This document shows, piece by piece, positions 43,989 through 53,167 of a stretch of DNA of 64,000 bases (its first letter is position 1; every line of letters starts with the position of its first letter). Source of the stretch: an uncultured Fretibacterium sp. Lineage in GTDB: Bacteria > Synergistota > Synergistia > Synergistales > Aminobacteriaceae. The position numbers and the translations under genes were made by a program. The notes beneath the pieces are model-generated. The model ran no database searches. It was not told the origin of the DNA and worked only from the letters and a program-made list of their open reading frames with translations. The DNA is taken from NCBI RefSeq assembly GCF_963548695.1, contig NZ_CAUUWA010000001.1, forward strand, positions 25,867 to 89,866. Reading direction: 5' to 3'.

Positions 43989-45191
43989 GTGAGGCGAACT
44001 TTTTTTCCGACCATTTCTCTTGTGATCCTTGCCTTGTTCGCTTCGTTCGCCCCGATGCCTGCGCTGGCCTTTCCCCTGCGGGCGCGGGCGCTTTTCATCG
44101 GGGACATCATGGCCCACAAGCAGCAGCTGGACGCCGCGGCGACGGGGAGAAACGGCAGCAGAAAATGGGACTTCGCCCCGCAGTTCCGAAGGGTGCGGCC
44201 GCTCTTCGGGGGCGATGCCCTGATCGTCGGGAACCTGGAGACGACGTTCGCCGGCCCCGAAAGGGGGTATGCCGGGTATCCCTCGTTCAACACCCCGGAC
44301 TCGCTCGCAGACGCGCTGGTCGGGCTGGGGGTCCGCGTCGTCACCCTGGCGAACAACCATATCCTGGACCGTGGGGCGGGAGGTGCGCGCCGAACCGTCG
44401 AGGTCCTGGACCGGGCGGGCATTCTGTGGACGGGGCTGGGGCTGGACGACATTCCCAAAAACGACGCGCTCCTGGTGGAGCATGGGGGGCTGAGGTGGGC
44501 CTTCGTCAACTACTCCTACGGGAGCAACCGGCTTCTCTCATCGAGCGACGTCCACCTCAACGTGATCTCGGACTCGGCGATATCCGAGGGACTCGCACGG
44601 GCGCGGGCCCTGAGCCCCGACATCGTCACGGCCTGTTTCCACTGGGGCCAGGAGTATCATTTTGTCCCGTCGGCCCATCAGAGGAGGGCGGCCGAGGCGG
44701 CTTTGGCACAGGGGGCCCATCTGGTCATCGGGACCCATCCTCACGTCCTGCAGCCGATGGAACTTCGTCTTGCCTCCTCTGATGACTATGGAGCCGAAGC
44801 CCGGCTCGTCGCCTGGTCCCTGGGGAACTTCGTGTCCTTTCAGCGGACGCTGCCGCGGGAGCGCAGCTGCGTGCTTGCGGTCGAGGTCGAAAAAGCGGCC
44901 GAGGACGAAGGAGTTCGTTTGGTCCGCGTCTCCGTTGCCCCGACGCGGGTGGCCCTCGTCCCCGCGGGCGGGGGGCGGCGGGCCGAGGTCGTCTACGCCG
45001 GAACGGGGGGCAGCTTCAACCATGCGGGGCTCCCCGCGTTGGAGCTGGACCGGACGCGGAAGGCCGGAAGGCGCGTCCTGGACTTTCTGGGCGCGGACGG
45101 CGAGCCCGACGAAAACGGATTCTATACGCTCTGGAGCGCCGAAGACCCCGGACGTCTCCCCATCCCCAGGCTCAAGTCCCCCGGCGATTGA
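43989..45191 (+). CDS. CapA/PgsA-type metallophosphoesterase-like exported protein
   Basis: A 400-residue protein of the PGA_cap/CapA family. GTG at 43989 follows GGAGGAGAG and gives a clean signal peptide (FFPTISLVILALFASFAPMPALAF). Conserved blocks are FIGDIMAHKQQLD, GNLETTFAG, LANNHILDRG, HWGQEYHF and GTHPHVLQPME, which hold the metal-binding Asp, Asn and His residues. CapA homologues act in polyglutamate capsule handling, but no capB/capC is nearby, so a general envelope phosphoesterase role is also possible. Followed after 19 bases by the WG-repeat gene, likely the same operon. Confidence 0.83.
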   Translation: MRRTFFPTISLVILALFASFAPMPALAFPLRARALFIGDIMAHKQQLDAAATGRNGSRKWDFAPQFRRVRPLFGGDALIVGNLETTFAGPERGYAGYPSFNTPDSLADALVGLGVRVVTLANNHILDRGAGGARRTVEVLDRAGILWTGLGLDDIPKNDALLVEHGGLRWAFVNYSYGSNRLLSSSDVHLNVISDSAISEGLARARALSPDIVTACFHWGQEYHFVPSAHQRRAAEAALAQGAHLVIGTHPHVLQPMELRLASSDDYGAEARLVAWSLGNFVSFQRTLPRERSCVLAVEVEKAAEDEGVRLVRVSVAPTRVALVPAGGGRRAEVVYAGTGGSFNHAGLPALELDRTRKAGRRVLDFLGADGEPDENGFYTLWSAEDPGRLPIPRLKSPGD

Positions 45192-45210
45192 CGAATCCAG
45201 ACGAATATAG

Positions 45211-47109
45211 ATGATGATTCGTCGTACATCCTTGCTGGCGGGGCTCCTTGCCGCCGCTGTCCTGCTTTGTGTTTTTCCAATCCTTCCGGCCGGTGCGGCC
45301 CGGATCGACTGGTTCCTGCAGCCCGTATGGGAGCGGGCCTCCCGGTTCTCCGAGGGGCTCGCCGCCGTACGGTCCAGCGGGTATTGGGGTTATATCGATC
45401 CGGGGGGGCGTTGGGTCGTAGGGCCGACCCTCTCGGACGCCCATCCCTTCAGGGAGGGGGCCGCGGCCGTCTCGGTTCGGGGCCGGTGGGGTTTTCTGGA
45501 CAGAAAGGGGAAGTTCTTCATCCCCCCAGCCTTCGATGCTGCCGGATCCTTCTGTGGGGAGCTTGCCGCCGTGCGGTCCGCGGACAAGTGGGGGTACGTC
45601 GACAGGGCGGGGCGGCTTGCGATACCCGCCAGTTTCGACTTGGCCGGCGACTTCTATCAGGGGCGGGCGGCGGTGGCGCTTGGGGGGCGGTATGGGTTCA
45701 TCGACCGGCATGGAAAATGGGCCGTTGACCCGATCTACGACGGGGCCTGGCCCTTTGTGGAGGACCGCGCGGCGGTCCTCGTGAAGGGGAGACTGGGGTT
45801 CCTGGAGCTCTCGGGGGATACCGCCGTCGAGCCGCGCTACGATCCGGTGCTGGGCGGCAAGGTCTTCTCCGGTGGCGTTTCGGGGGTTGCGCTTCATGGC
45901 CTCTGGGGATTCATCGATTCGGCGGGAGACTGGGCCGTGGAGCCCTCATACGAGGCAGTCCTGGATTACAGCGAGGGCCTGGCTGCGGTGCGCCGCGCGG
46001 GGCTCTGGGGCTTCATCTCCTCGTCGGGAGAGCTGGCGATCCCCTACGTCTTCCAGGATGTGATGTCCTTCTCGGAGGGAACGGCCGGTGCGGCCAGCCA
46101 GGGACGATGGGGCTACATCGATCGCCGGGGCGCCTGGATGGCCGACCCCGTCTACCTGGAGGCCTGGCCCTTCTCGGAGGGCCTGGCCCCGGTGCGCAGC
46201 GCCTCCAACGGCAGATGGGGCTACGTGGGACGCAGCATCCCGCCCCTCTTCGGAGGGCGGAACTTCGAGGAGGCCGGGGCCTTCTCGGATGGGCTTGCCC
46301 TTGTGAGCGATGGGGGCGAAAAACATTACATCGATGTGCAGGGACGGGATGCCTTCGAGGGGGTGTTCGCGGATGCCCGGGATTTTTCGGAGGGGTTGGC
46401 CGCAGTGCTCTCCGGGGACCGTTGGGGGTACATCGACCATAAGGGCCGGATGGTGATCCCCCCACGTTTCGAGGCCGCAGGCCCCTGCTCCGAGGGGCTG
46501 CTTGCGGTCCGCATGAAGGGACGGTGGGGATTCATCGACAGGAAGGGAAACTGGGCTGTGAAGAACGTTTATGAGGAGGTTTGGCCCTTCTCGGATGGGC
46601 TGGCCGCGGTCCGAAAGGGGAAGAAGCTCGGCTACGTCGACGTATCCGGCAAGCTCAGGGTGCCCTGCCGCTTCGAGGTCCCCTCCCGAGGGTGCGCGGC
46701 GGGAAGATTTTCGGAGGGGCTGGCCGCCGTGTTGAAAAGCGGCAAAACCCTTTTCATAGACAAGAAGGGCAATGCCGTGATCCGGGGAGACTTCGTCCCC
46801 TGGACGGGCGAGGCCCCTCGCTTTCGCTGGGGCGTCGCCTGTCTGGAGACCTCGAAGGGGAGGTGGCGGTATGTGAACCGTGGCGGACGATATATCGGGG
46901 AGCCTCCTGTCGGCTCCGTCGATGCCGTTTCCGGCTCCGTCCCCGGCATCCTGCCCTATCGCTCGGATACGGGCGTCTGGGGCTACAGGAACCTGGACGG
47001 AACCGTCGTCATCCCGCCCTTTCTCGACGCGGCGCGCCCCTTCAGAGAGGGAATGGCGGCCGTATCTTTGGGGGGACGCTGGTGGTACATCGCCGAGCCC
47101 AAACGATAG
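45211..47109 (+). CDS. WG-repeat exported protein
   Basis: A 632-residue protein with a signal peptide (SLLAGLLAAAVLLCVFPILPAGA) followed by about 16 WG (KWG/WG_beta_rep) repeats of ~35 residues each. The consensus unit is WGYIDRxGxWxI, joined by a turn reading FSEGLAAVR, from residue ~45 to the C-terminus (e.g. WGFLDRKGKF, WGFIDSAGDW, WGYIDRRGAW, WGFIDRKGNW, WGYRNLDGTV). Such proteins are thought to be beta-solenoid surface or periplasmic binders. The high internal repetition suggests growth by tandem duplication. No catalytic residues are visible. Confidence 0.85.
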   Translation: MMIRRTSLLAGLLAAAVLLCVFPILPAGAARIDWFLQPVWERASRFSEGLAAVRSSGYWGYIDPGGRWVVGPTLSDAHPFREGAAAVSVRGRWGFLDRKGKFFIPPAFDAAGSFCGELAAVRSADKWGYVDRAGRLAIPASFDLAGDFYQGRAAVALGGRYGFIDRHGKWAVDPIYDGAWPFVEDRAAVLVKGRLGFLELSGDTAVEPRYDPVLGGKVFSGGVSGVALHGLWGFIDSAGDWAVEPSYEAVLDYSEGLAAVRRAGLWGFISSSGELAIPYVFQDVMSFSEGTAGAASQGRWGYIDRRGAWMADPVYLEAWPFSEGLAPVRSASNGRWGYVGRSIPPLFGGRNFEEAGAFSDGLALVSDGGEKHYIDVQGRDAFEGVFADARDFSEGLAAVLSGDRWGYIDHKGRMVIPPRFEAAGPCSEGLLAVRMKGRWGFIDRKGNWAVKNVYEEVWPFSDGLAAVRKGKKLGYVDVSGKLRVPCRFEVPSRGCAAGRFSEGLAAVLKSGKTLFIDKKGNAVIRGDFVPWTGEAPRFRWGVACLETSKGRWRYVNRGGRYIGEPPVGSVDAVSGSVPGILPYRSDTGVWGYRNLDGTVVIPPFLDAARPFREGMAAVSLGGRWWYIAEPKR

Positions 47110-47203
47110 CGTCGGAGCTTTTCCTGGACGGATATCCGGCCGGGCCTCAGTGCCCATGGACGGAGGAGGAGCACCGACCTTAACTGTTGTCCCGCCTCCA
47201 GCG

Positions 47204-47238
47204 CGTCGATAGCGCGGCAGTTGTGCCGCGTATCGACG
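47204..47238. terminator. Hairpin 1 after the WG-repeat gene
   Basis: CGTCGATA and CGCGGCA (one bulged G between) pair with TGCCGCG and TATCGACG around a GTTG loop: 15 pairs. No T-run follows, so it could be a transcript-end stabiliser or part of a repeated element rather than a simple terminator. Confidence 0.6.
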
Positions 47239-47254
47239 TAAGCGACCGACACAG

Positions 47255-47279
47255 CCTCCGAAGACTGCGTCTTTGGAGG
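47255..47279. terminator. Hairpin 2 after the WG-repeat gene
   Basis: CCTCCGAAGAC pairs with GTCTTTGGAGG (11 pairs, one G-U) around a TGC loop, 16 bases after hairpin 1 and 22 bases before the promoter at 47302. Together they form a double stem-loop insulating the two genes. Confidence 0.6.
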
Positions 47280-47301
47280 GCTGGTCGTCTGCTTAGCTGC
47301 C

Positions 47302-47330
47302 TTGACCGGACGGCGGGATGCACCTATAAT
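47302..47330 (+). promoter_or_regulatory. Near-consensus sigma-70 promoter
   Basis: TTGACC, 17-base spacer, TATAAT: 11 of 12 consensus bases match at optimal spacing. Transcription would begin near 47337, giving a leader of about 430 bases before the surface-protein start at 47770. Confidence 0.8.
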
Positions 47331-47465
47331 CAGGGCAGCGTAAGGAAGTTGCGCCTTTTGATGGGATTTTTCCTTTTCAAAATAGAGGTGGGATGACGTG
47401 TGCGGATGGCCTTGGCCTTTGAAGACGTTTTTTCCCTTGACTTTTTCCTGAGCGGACGGCATGAT

Positions 47466-47488
47466 CGTGCGTGCGTGCGTGCGTGCGT
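47466..47488. repeat. Tetranucleotide tract (CGTG) x5.75
   Basis: Five and three quarter perfect CGTG copies. It lies directly after a TTGACT-17-CATGAT promoter-like pair (47437-47465), so it would sit at the transcription start of that promoter and within the leader of the stronger upstream one. Such tracts vary in copy number by slippage. Confidence 0.8.
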
Positions 47489-47571
47489 CTCTCTGTCCTT
47501 CTGCCCTGTACTCCTGAACGGCGAAGGACGGAGGTCGGTTTTTCCATTCTTCCATAAACAAATGAGACGTT

Positions 47572-47607
47572 CCGCCCGTTCCGCGCCCTTGAGCGCGAGA
47601 CGGGCGG
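47572..47607 (+). terminator. GC-rich hairpin in the leader of the surface-protein gene
   Basis: CCGCCCG plus an inner CGCGC pair with GCGCG plus CGGGCGG around CCTTGA, followed by TTTGT. It resembles an attenuator located 160 bases before the gene. Confidence 0.5.
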
Positions 47608-47769
47608 TTTGTCTGTGCTGGGGTTCGTTTTTCTGATACCCATTCGCGCTATGGGTCTGCCGAGAGCCGGGGGAGGTGAGTGAGGCATCTTGAGACGTTC
47701 GGGACTTTTGTTTCAGGTGTTTCAGGGTGTGGATCTGCATTTTTGTGAGTTTGAGAGGAGGATGGGAAG

Positions 47770-50424
47770 ATGCGTGTGAGCAGGAGGTTCTTGCGCACGG
47801 CGGCGCTGGCGATGGTGTTCGCCCTGGCTTTCGCCGGGACCGCGCTGGCGGTGAATAGTACGTGGACGGGTGGAGGACCCGACAAGAAGTGGGGTACTGC
47901 TGCTAACTGGGATAACGGTATCCCAGGAACCGGCGACAAGGCGATCATCACAGCAAGCGCCGAGGTGGAGGTTGACGGGCTGGCAGCGGCTGAGGTGGTG
48001 GACCTTGCCGAGGGCGCAAAGCTGACGCTGAATAATGTATTGGACCTCGACAACGGCGGCGCACTCAGGGCCTCGGGCAACGCGACGGTGACGAGCAAGG
48101 CGGCAGGTGGACTGAAGTTTACCACCACCAACAATGTTATCGTCTTCCCGGGCAAGACCCTGACCCTGGCGGCAGAGGGTGCGGGGACCATCGTCGGCGA
48201 CGCCGCCAACGCCCTGGAACTCTCCGGCGGTGGCACGCTGACTCTGAAGACTCAGGTGGCGACGGTCGACGACCTGAAGATCAAGGAAGGCAGCACGCTG
48301 GTCGTGGACGTCGATGACGCCCTGCCGGAGCTTGACGGCAACAGAACGACCCTTGTGGAGATCGAGAAGGGCAACCTCGTGGTCAATGCGGGGGACTTCG
48401 GCAACATCGTCGATACGCTGCTCCTGAGGGAGGGCAACCTGACGCTGAACAATCCGATGAAGGAGGCCCTCAAGATCGTGAGGATCTGGAGCGGCGACCT
48501 GGTTGTTGCGAAGGGCGTCGAGATCGGAAACGGGACGGACGGTGAGCTGGAGCTGGGGAAAGCCGCCGACAAGGTCGGACATCTTAAGCTCAAGGGGGAC
48601 ATGACCCTCGCGAAGCTGAAGACGGAGGACACCGCAAACACGATCACGGTCGCGAGCGGCAAGACCCTGATCGTCAAAGAACTTACTGGTGATAACCTCA
48701 ACGCCGAGGTGACCGGGGACCTGAAGCTGACGCTTGCGAATGGCAAGACAGGCACCCTGAACAAGGATGTCCAAGGGAAGGTCGAGTTCGTGGCTCCCGG
48801 CGGCGGCGGAACGGCGACCCTGGCCCTCGCTGCGGACGTGAAGGTGATTTCGGTCGATTTTACGGCGGCGGCCATGGGCGATACCTTTAAACTGGACCTT
48901 GGCGGCAAGAACGAGATTGGAAACCTGAGCTTCGCGAAGACGACCGCCGGCCTGACGGTCAAGAGCGATGGAGCTGCGGATACGGAGAACACAATCCACT
49001 TCCTTCAGCCTGCCGCTGACGCCACGCTGGAGCTTTCGGGGGGCACTCGAGCTCTGGTGGTCCGGGACGGAACGAAGGGCGCGAACTGGAACTTGAAGGT
49101 GGGCACAACCGAGACGTTCAGGGTGAAGAGCAGGGGCCTGCTCTCCGGGATGGTCAAGGCGGAGCTCGCTAATAACAGCATCCTGACCCTGCCCAGCGGG
49201 GAGTTCCCGAATCTGGAGTTGAGCGCCGTCAACCCCGCCAACCCCACGACGATCGAGGTCGACGCAGCGACGCAGGCCCCGGTCCTGAAGCTGAAGAAGA
49301 TCGACGTCGTTGCTGGTAAGACGCTGAAGATGAACCGTCCCAAGACCTGGTGGAAGAGCCTGGCGGTGGGCGATACGGTCGTGTTATTGAAGGCCGAGGA
49401 TGTGGAACTGAATGGCACTGGCAAGATTGAGGGCAATCCTGGTGACGACGCTGAGGCGAAGATCGAGTGGAAGGACGCCGAGAAGGCGCTGGTCCTCACG
49501 GCGAAGGACAATCTTAAGGTCCCCGAGCTGGTGGCGAAGGTGACGGCCTCGGGGAACAAGCGTTTTGTAAACGTCACGGTCTCGAATGACGTTGATGTGG
49601 TTGCCGCTTCTTGGCGCGCTGAGCTTTTGAGCGTTGTCGCTCCGGGCCCCGTGTCTGTGACTTTAAAGGCTGGAGCCACCACGAAGGCCGCGTCCTTTGA
49701 GGTGGAGGTGGGCGTCGGTTTCACGAGTGGGACCCTGAGGGTGTACGCCAAGAACCAGGTCGCGCCAAATTTTGAGGGTTTTGTCGACGCCGACCTGAAT
49801 GCCGTTCCCGGCGGCGGTGGTGGCGGCGGCGGCACGCCCGGTACGCCGGGTACGCCCGCGGCCCCGAGCATCGACCCGAGCAGCTGGGAGACGACGAGCA
49901 CCAGCGCCCCGGACGCTGAGGGGAACGTGACCGTCCAGCTCGCGGCGACGCTGAAGCTCGAGGGGACGCCGAAGTCCCTGGATGTGGTCGCCTCCGGGAT
50001 GAGGGAGAAGCCGAAGGCCGAGCTGCTGGATGGCAGCGGCAAGGTTGTCGTGAGCTCCATGCCGGTGGTCAAGGCGAGCGCGAAGAGCTACAAGCTGAGG
50101 CTGACGTGCAAGACCACGAAGGCCGACATCGACTCGGGCAAGGCGGAGATCGAGAAGGTGCTGGTGGCGACGGACGACGGCAAGGTCCGTACGATCACGG
50201 TGAACAAGAAGCTGAAGGATATCGCCAAGCCGGGCGGAAACCCCGGACAGCCTGGTAATCCTGGGCAGCCTGGCAACCCTGGTAATCCTGGACAGCCCGG
50301 TAATCCCGGGCAGCCTGGTAACCCCGGAGACTCCAAGGGCAGCTCCGGCGGCGGGTGCGACGCGGGATGGAGTGGGTTAGCACTGGCTCTTGCAGCTGCG
50401 TTCCTGCTGAGGAGGAAAGCTTAA
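47770..50424 (+). CDS. Large exported surface protein with Synergist-CTERM-like tail
   Basis: An 884-residue protein with a signal peptide (residues 1-27, ending GTALA). The body (28-700) is beta-rich and low in cysteine, with an autotransporter-like start TWTGGGPDKKWGTAANWDNG and repeated LTLNN/LxVxxG strands that suggest a beta-helix. A Gly-rich linker (GGGGGGGG, ~683) precedes an Ig-like domain, then a collagen-like tract of GNPGQP units (~820-853). The tail is GGGCDAGW followed by GLALALAAAFLL and RRKA: cysteine, hydrophobic helix, basic end, matching the Synergist-CTERM sorting signal. Probably processed at the cysteine and displayed on the surface. Strong promoter, own terminator. Confidence 0.8.
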   Translation: MRVSRRFLRTAALAMVFALAFAGTALAVNSTWTGGGPDKKWGTAANWDNGIPGTGDKAIITASAEVEVDGLAAAEVVDLAEGAKLTLNNVLDLDNGGALRASGNATVTSKAAGGLKFTTTNNVIVFPGKTLTLAAEGAGTIVGDAANALELSGGGTLTLKTQVATVDDLKIKEGSTLVVDVDDALPELDGNRTTLVEIEKGNLVVNAGDFGNIVDTLLLREGNLTLNNPMKEALKIVRIWSGDLVVAKGVEIGNGTDGELELGKAADKVGHLKLKGDMTLAKLKTEDTANTITVASGKTLIVKELTGDNLNAEVTGDLKLTLANGKTGTLNKDVQGKVEFVAPGGGGTATLALAADVKVISVDFTAAAMGDTFKLDLGGKNEIGNLSFAKTTAGLTVKSDGAADTENTIHFLQPAADATLELSGGTRALVVRDGTKGANWNLKVGTTETFRVKSRGLLSGMVKAELANNSILTLPSGEFPNLELSAVNPANPTTIEVDAATQAPVLKLKKIDVVAGKTLKMNRPKTWWKSLAVGDTVVLLKAEDVELNGTGKIEGNPGDDAEAKIEWKDAEKALVLTAKDNLKVPELVAKVTASGNKRFVNVTVSNDVDVVAASWRAELLSVVAPGPVSVTLKAGATTKAASFEVEVGVGFTSGTLRVYAKNQVAPNFEGFVDADLNAVPGGGGGGGGTPGTPGTPAAPSIDPSSWETTSTSAPDAEGNVTVQLAATLKLEGTPKSLDVVASGMREKPKAELLDGSGKVVVSSMPVVKASAKSYKLRLTCKTTKADIDSGKAEIEKVLVATDDGKVRTITVNKKLKDIAKPGGNPGQPGNPGQPGNPGNPGQPGNPGQPGNPGDSKGSSGGGCDAGWSGLALALAAAFLLRRKA

Positions 50425-50458
50425 CCGGCGACGTAAAGGCTATCGACAAAAGAAAACA

Positions 50459-50487
50459 GACCCCCCGGCTCAACCGGGGGGTCTTTC
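50459..50487 (+). terminator. Rho-independent terminator of the surface-protein gene
   Basis: GACCCCCCGG pairs perfectly with CCGGGGGGTC around CTCAA, followed by TTTCTC. It lies 35 bases after the stop, before the convergent PAS gene. Confidence 0.92.
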
Positions 50488-50514
50488 TCGATTTCCTGCT
50501 TTTGTTGACACGCC

Positions 50515-51816
50515 CTAAATGAACGACGGGACGGAATGCGGCTTCCGCGCCTCGCGGCGTTCCGGGATGCCGTAGATCTGAGGGGATACGGCCACGAATA
50601 TTCGGGTCATGAGGTCGGCGTCGTTGAAGACGGCCTTGAAGAGGGCTACCCTCAAGAGCTCCCCCGTATTCTTGCGATACGTCGCGAACGAGGACTGGCG
50701 CGTCACGAACAGCTCTTTCAGAACCTGGACAGCCGCGGAGCGATCGGGGAAGAGAAAGGGCATGGAGTGCATCAACAGGGCATTTTTCTCGACCCCATAG
50801 AGCTCCCCCAGGGCATCGTTGGCGTTGGTGAGGAGGATATCATCCAGATAACGGTTCAAAACCGTATCGGCATTCGCGGGTTGAGGCCTCGCCAGGGGCT
50901 GCAGGGGAACCATGCGCCCCAGCCCGAGGAAGGGCTGGGAGAAGATGAAGTCCTGCTCCTGGCCGCTGACGCTGTGTTGGACGATGAGGTCCCTATCCTG
51001 CTCGATACGGCGGAGGATGCAATAAAGGGCTGTGATCGTGTCCTCGGTACCGAAGTGGACGGAGCAGGACATCTCCATCTCCAGGACCTTTCCCGACTCT
51101 CCAACCAAGGTGGTCGGGGCCTGAAGCTGCCCCACCTTGGAGAGCATGTCCAGAAACCGCAGGGCGTCCTCCTCCCGATAAAAAAAGGACATAAAGCCCT
51201 TTCCCTTCAACGGAAAGTCGGTTATCCCCAAGCTGGGATCCCTCTGGCCGAACAACTTCCGCGCGGCTTTGCTCGCCTTGTGGACGACGAATCCCCGCCC
51301 CAGGTTCATGAGGTAACTGATCCGGTCCTCCTCGTCGAGCAGGATGGGCACGTCCCGCGAACGGGGGCGGAACTCCAGCCACGGCTCCTGGGTCATGTCG
51401 ACGAAGGCGTTGAAAGCGGCGATGTCCTCGGCCTGATGCGAAAGGGCTATGTCGGTCGGCAACACGATGTGCAGATACGCCATGATAAACTCCTCCCCGT
51501 CGAAGATCAGGATATCCACGGTGGCGGAGATCGTTTTCAGGCTGCCCTGCGGGTCCGCGAATTGAAAGACGAACGGGGTCTTGTCGTCCCTGCTGCGTTT
51601 TGTCCTGAAATAAAGGTCCAATAGACCATGCCGGATCGGGCGCGTCAGTTGGGGAATGTGAATAAACGACCTGCCCTTGATGTTCTCGTCGAGGAAACCC
51701 AGCTCACGGACGAAAGCCGCGTTACAGGCAAGGATGCGTCTCATCTTGGAACTTACGACGAGGACAGGATCCGAAAGGCTGTCAATAATCGCTTGCGTTT
51801 CTCGATTGATCTGCAC
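50515..51816 (-). CDS. PAS-domain protein without recognised output domain
   Basis: A 433-residue soluble protein. The N-terminal segment IIDSLSDPVLVVSSKMRRILACNAAFVRELGF opens a PAS domain (~5-115); further PAS-like units fall at ~160-270 and ~310-420 (LLTNANDALGELYGVEKNALLMHSM is a PAS helix). No kinase, GGDEF, HTH or membrane segment follows, so it probably signals through a partner protein. It is flanked by gaps of ~150 and ~90 bases and looks monocistronic. Confidence 0.65.
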   Translation of the reverse strand: MQINRETQAIIDSLSDPVLVVSSKMRRILACNAAFVRELGFLDENIKGRSFIHIPQLTRPIRHGLLDLYFRTKRSRDDKTPFVFQFADPQGSLKTISATVDILIFDGEEFIMAYLHIVLPTDIALSHQAEDIAAFNAFVDMTQEPWLEFRPRSRDVPILLDEEDRISYLMNLGRGFVVHKASKAARKLFGQRDPSLGITDFPLKGKGFMSFFYREEDALRFLDMLSKVGQLQAPTTLVGESGKVLEMEMSCSVHFGTEDTITALYCILRRIEQDRDLIVQHSVSGQEQDFIFSQPFLGLGRMVPLQPLARPQPANADTVLNRYLDDILLTNANDALGELYGVEKNALLMHSMPFLFPDRSAAVQVLKELFVTRQSSFATYRKNTGELLRVALFKAVFNDADLMTRIFVAVSPQIYGIPERREARKPHSVPSFI

Positions 51817-51967
51817 GACGGCAACCTCCCGAACGTAATTTCAATACCCTGCCGATATTTTACGCTGAAGGGCGGTAAAAGGCAATTCGCGGTTTTCCTT
51901 CCCTACAGGCTTTACGTCCGCGGGAATGGCGTCGCCCGATCCTCGGAGACAGCTTCTTTCGCCCTCC

Positions 51968-53167
51968 TTAAACTTTTTTGCCGGGAAACCGTACGACAAT
52001 GCTCAATACCCCGACCAGCAGCATCACCGGCAGGGTGATCCCCACCGGGGTGTCGTAGGGCAGGAGCAGACGATAGAGGATGAAGCCGATCGTCCATAAA
52101 AGGGCGCTCCTGAGGTCCAGCGGACGGCTGGGGTCGATCTCCCGCCTGCCGAGGAGCCAATAGTCCACGAACAGGATCGAGAACAGCGGGGCGAACACGG
52201 AGCCGATGAAGAACAGGAAGTTCTCGTACTGCTCCATGGATACGGACGCGGCCAATACGGTCCCGAGGGCGCAGACCAGGACCGCAACCGTTTTCTCGTT
52301 CAGCCTCTCGCTGAGGTTGGCGGCGCTGACCCCAGCCGAGTAGACGTCGAGGAAGGTGGTGGTCACGGTGGAAAAGAGGACGATCAACAGGGCGGCGAGC
52401 CCCAGGCCGGCTGCAAGGAGGATCCGAGCGATGTCGGAGGTCCCGGCGAAGAGGGACGCGCCCAGCCCGATGGCGAACATCAGTACGCTCCCCGCGAAAT
52501 AGCTCAGCACGCTGACCCCCGTCCCCAGAAATGGACGCCGCAGCCTTCGCGTATAGTCGGAGATGAGTGGCATCCATGAGAGCGACATGGCGACGTTCAG
52601 CTCGACGGCGGCTCCGAAGGAAATCGGTTCCCCCGCCGCCGCTCCGGCCCCCGTCTGTCCCAGGACCGTGAACCCCAGGACGAGGGAGAGTCCAAAGAGC
52701 ATCGTCACCACGACGATATTGACGCGGGCCAGGTTCTTGATGCCCATGAGGACCCACAGGGCGATCAGGATTCCGATGACGACGCACCCCGCGGCCTCGT
52801 TCTGGAACCCCCAGAGCTCCCCCGTGATGCCGTCCATGGCCTTGGCTCCGCTGACGATCATGATGGCCGTCCAACCCAGCAGCTGCACCAGATTGAGGAT
52901 GGAAAAGACGTAGGAGCCGTACCTCCCGAAGGAGATGCGAACCGACCTGGCGGCCGAGAGGCCGCTTTGCGCGCCGATCAGCCCCGCGGGGAGGAGCAGG
53001 ATGGCCCCGATGACGTGCCCCACCAGGATGGCCCCCATGCCCCTTTCAAAGCCAAGAGGCGCCAGCAGCGCGCCGGTGAGGATCTCAGCGATGGAGACCG
53101 CCGCGCCGAACCACAGGAGCATTTGGCTGAACGTGGATACCTTCTCGAGTTCCGTCTGTGTGCTCAT
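51968..53167 (-). CDS. cytX: NCS1-family permease, putative hydroxymethylpyrimidine transporter CytX
   Basis: A 399-residue membrane protein with about 12 hydrophobic segments. FGAAVSIAEILTGALLAPLG near the N-terminus and MSLSWMPLISDYTRR (~190-205) are NCS1 (CodB-like) signatures. It overlaps the end of thiD (ATGA at 53164) and lies under a TPP riboswitch, which points to uptake of the thiamine pyrimidine HMP (CytX) rather than cytosine. It would import the substrate that ThiD phosphorylates. Confidence 0.85.
   Translation of the reverse strand: MSTQTELEKVSTFSQMLLWFGAAVSIAEILTGALLAPLGFERGMGAILVGHVIGAILLLPAGLIGAQSGLSAARSVRISFGRYGSYVFSILNLVQLLGWTAIMIVSGAKAMDGITGELWGFQNEAAGCVVIGILIALWVLMGIKNLARVNIVVVTMLFGLSLVLGFTVLGQTGAGAAAGEPISFGAAVELNVAMSLSWMPLISDYTRRLRRPFLGTGVSVLSYFAGSVLMFAIGLGASLFAGTSDIARILLAAGLGLAALLIVLFSTVTTTFLDVYSAGVSAANLSERLNEKTVAVLVCALGTVLAASVSMEQYENFLFFIGSVFAPLFSILFVDYWLLGRREIDPSRPLDLRSALLWTIGFILYRLLLPYDTPVGITLPVMLLVGVLSIVVRFPGKKV

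Larger units (their letters stand above)
47110..47769. other. 660-base structured intergenic region upstream of the large surface protein
   Basis: No convincing gene. In order it holds two strong hairpins (47204-47238, 47255-47279), a near-consensus promoter (47302-47330), a (CGTG)n tract (47466-47488) with a possible second promoter just before it, a GC-rich hairpin (47572-47607), and a G-rich purine segment leading to the ribosome site AGAGGAGG before 47770. A 78-codon frame (47400-47636) runs across the repeat tract but has no protein-like character. Confidence 0.6.

Noticed and set aside
47400..47636. 78-codon ORF spanning the CGTG tract
   Set aside because: Composition and sequence are not protein-like; more likely leader RNA.
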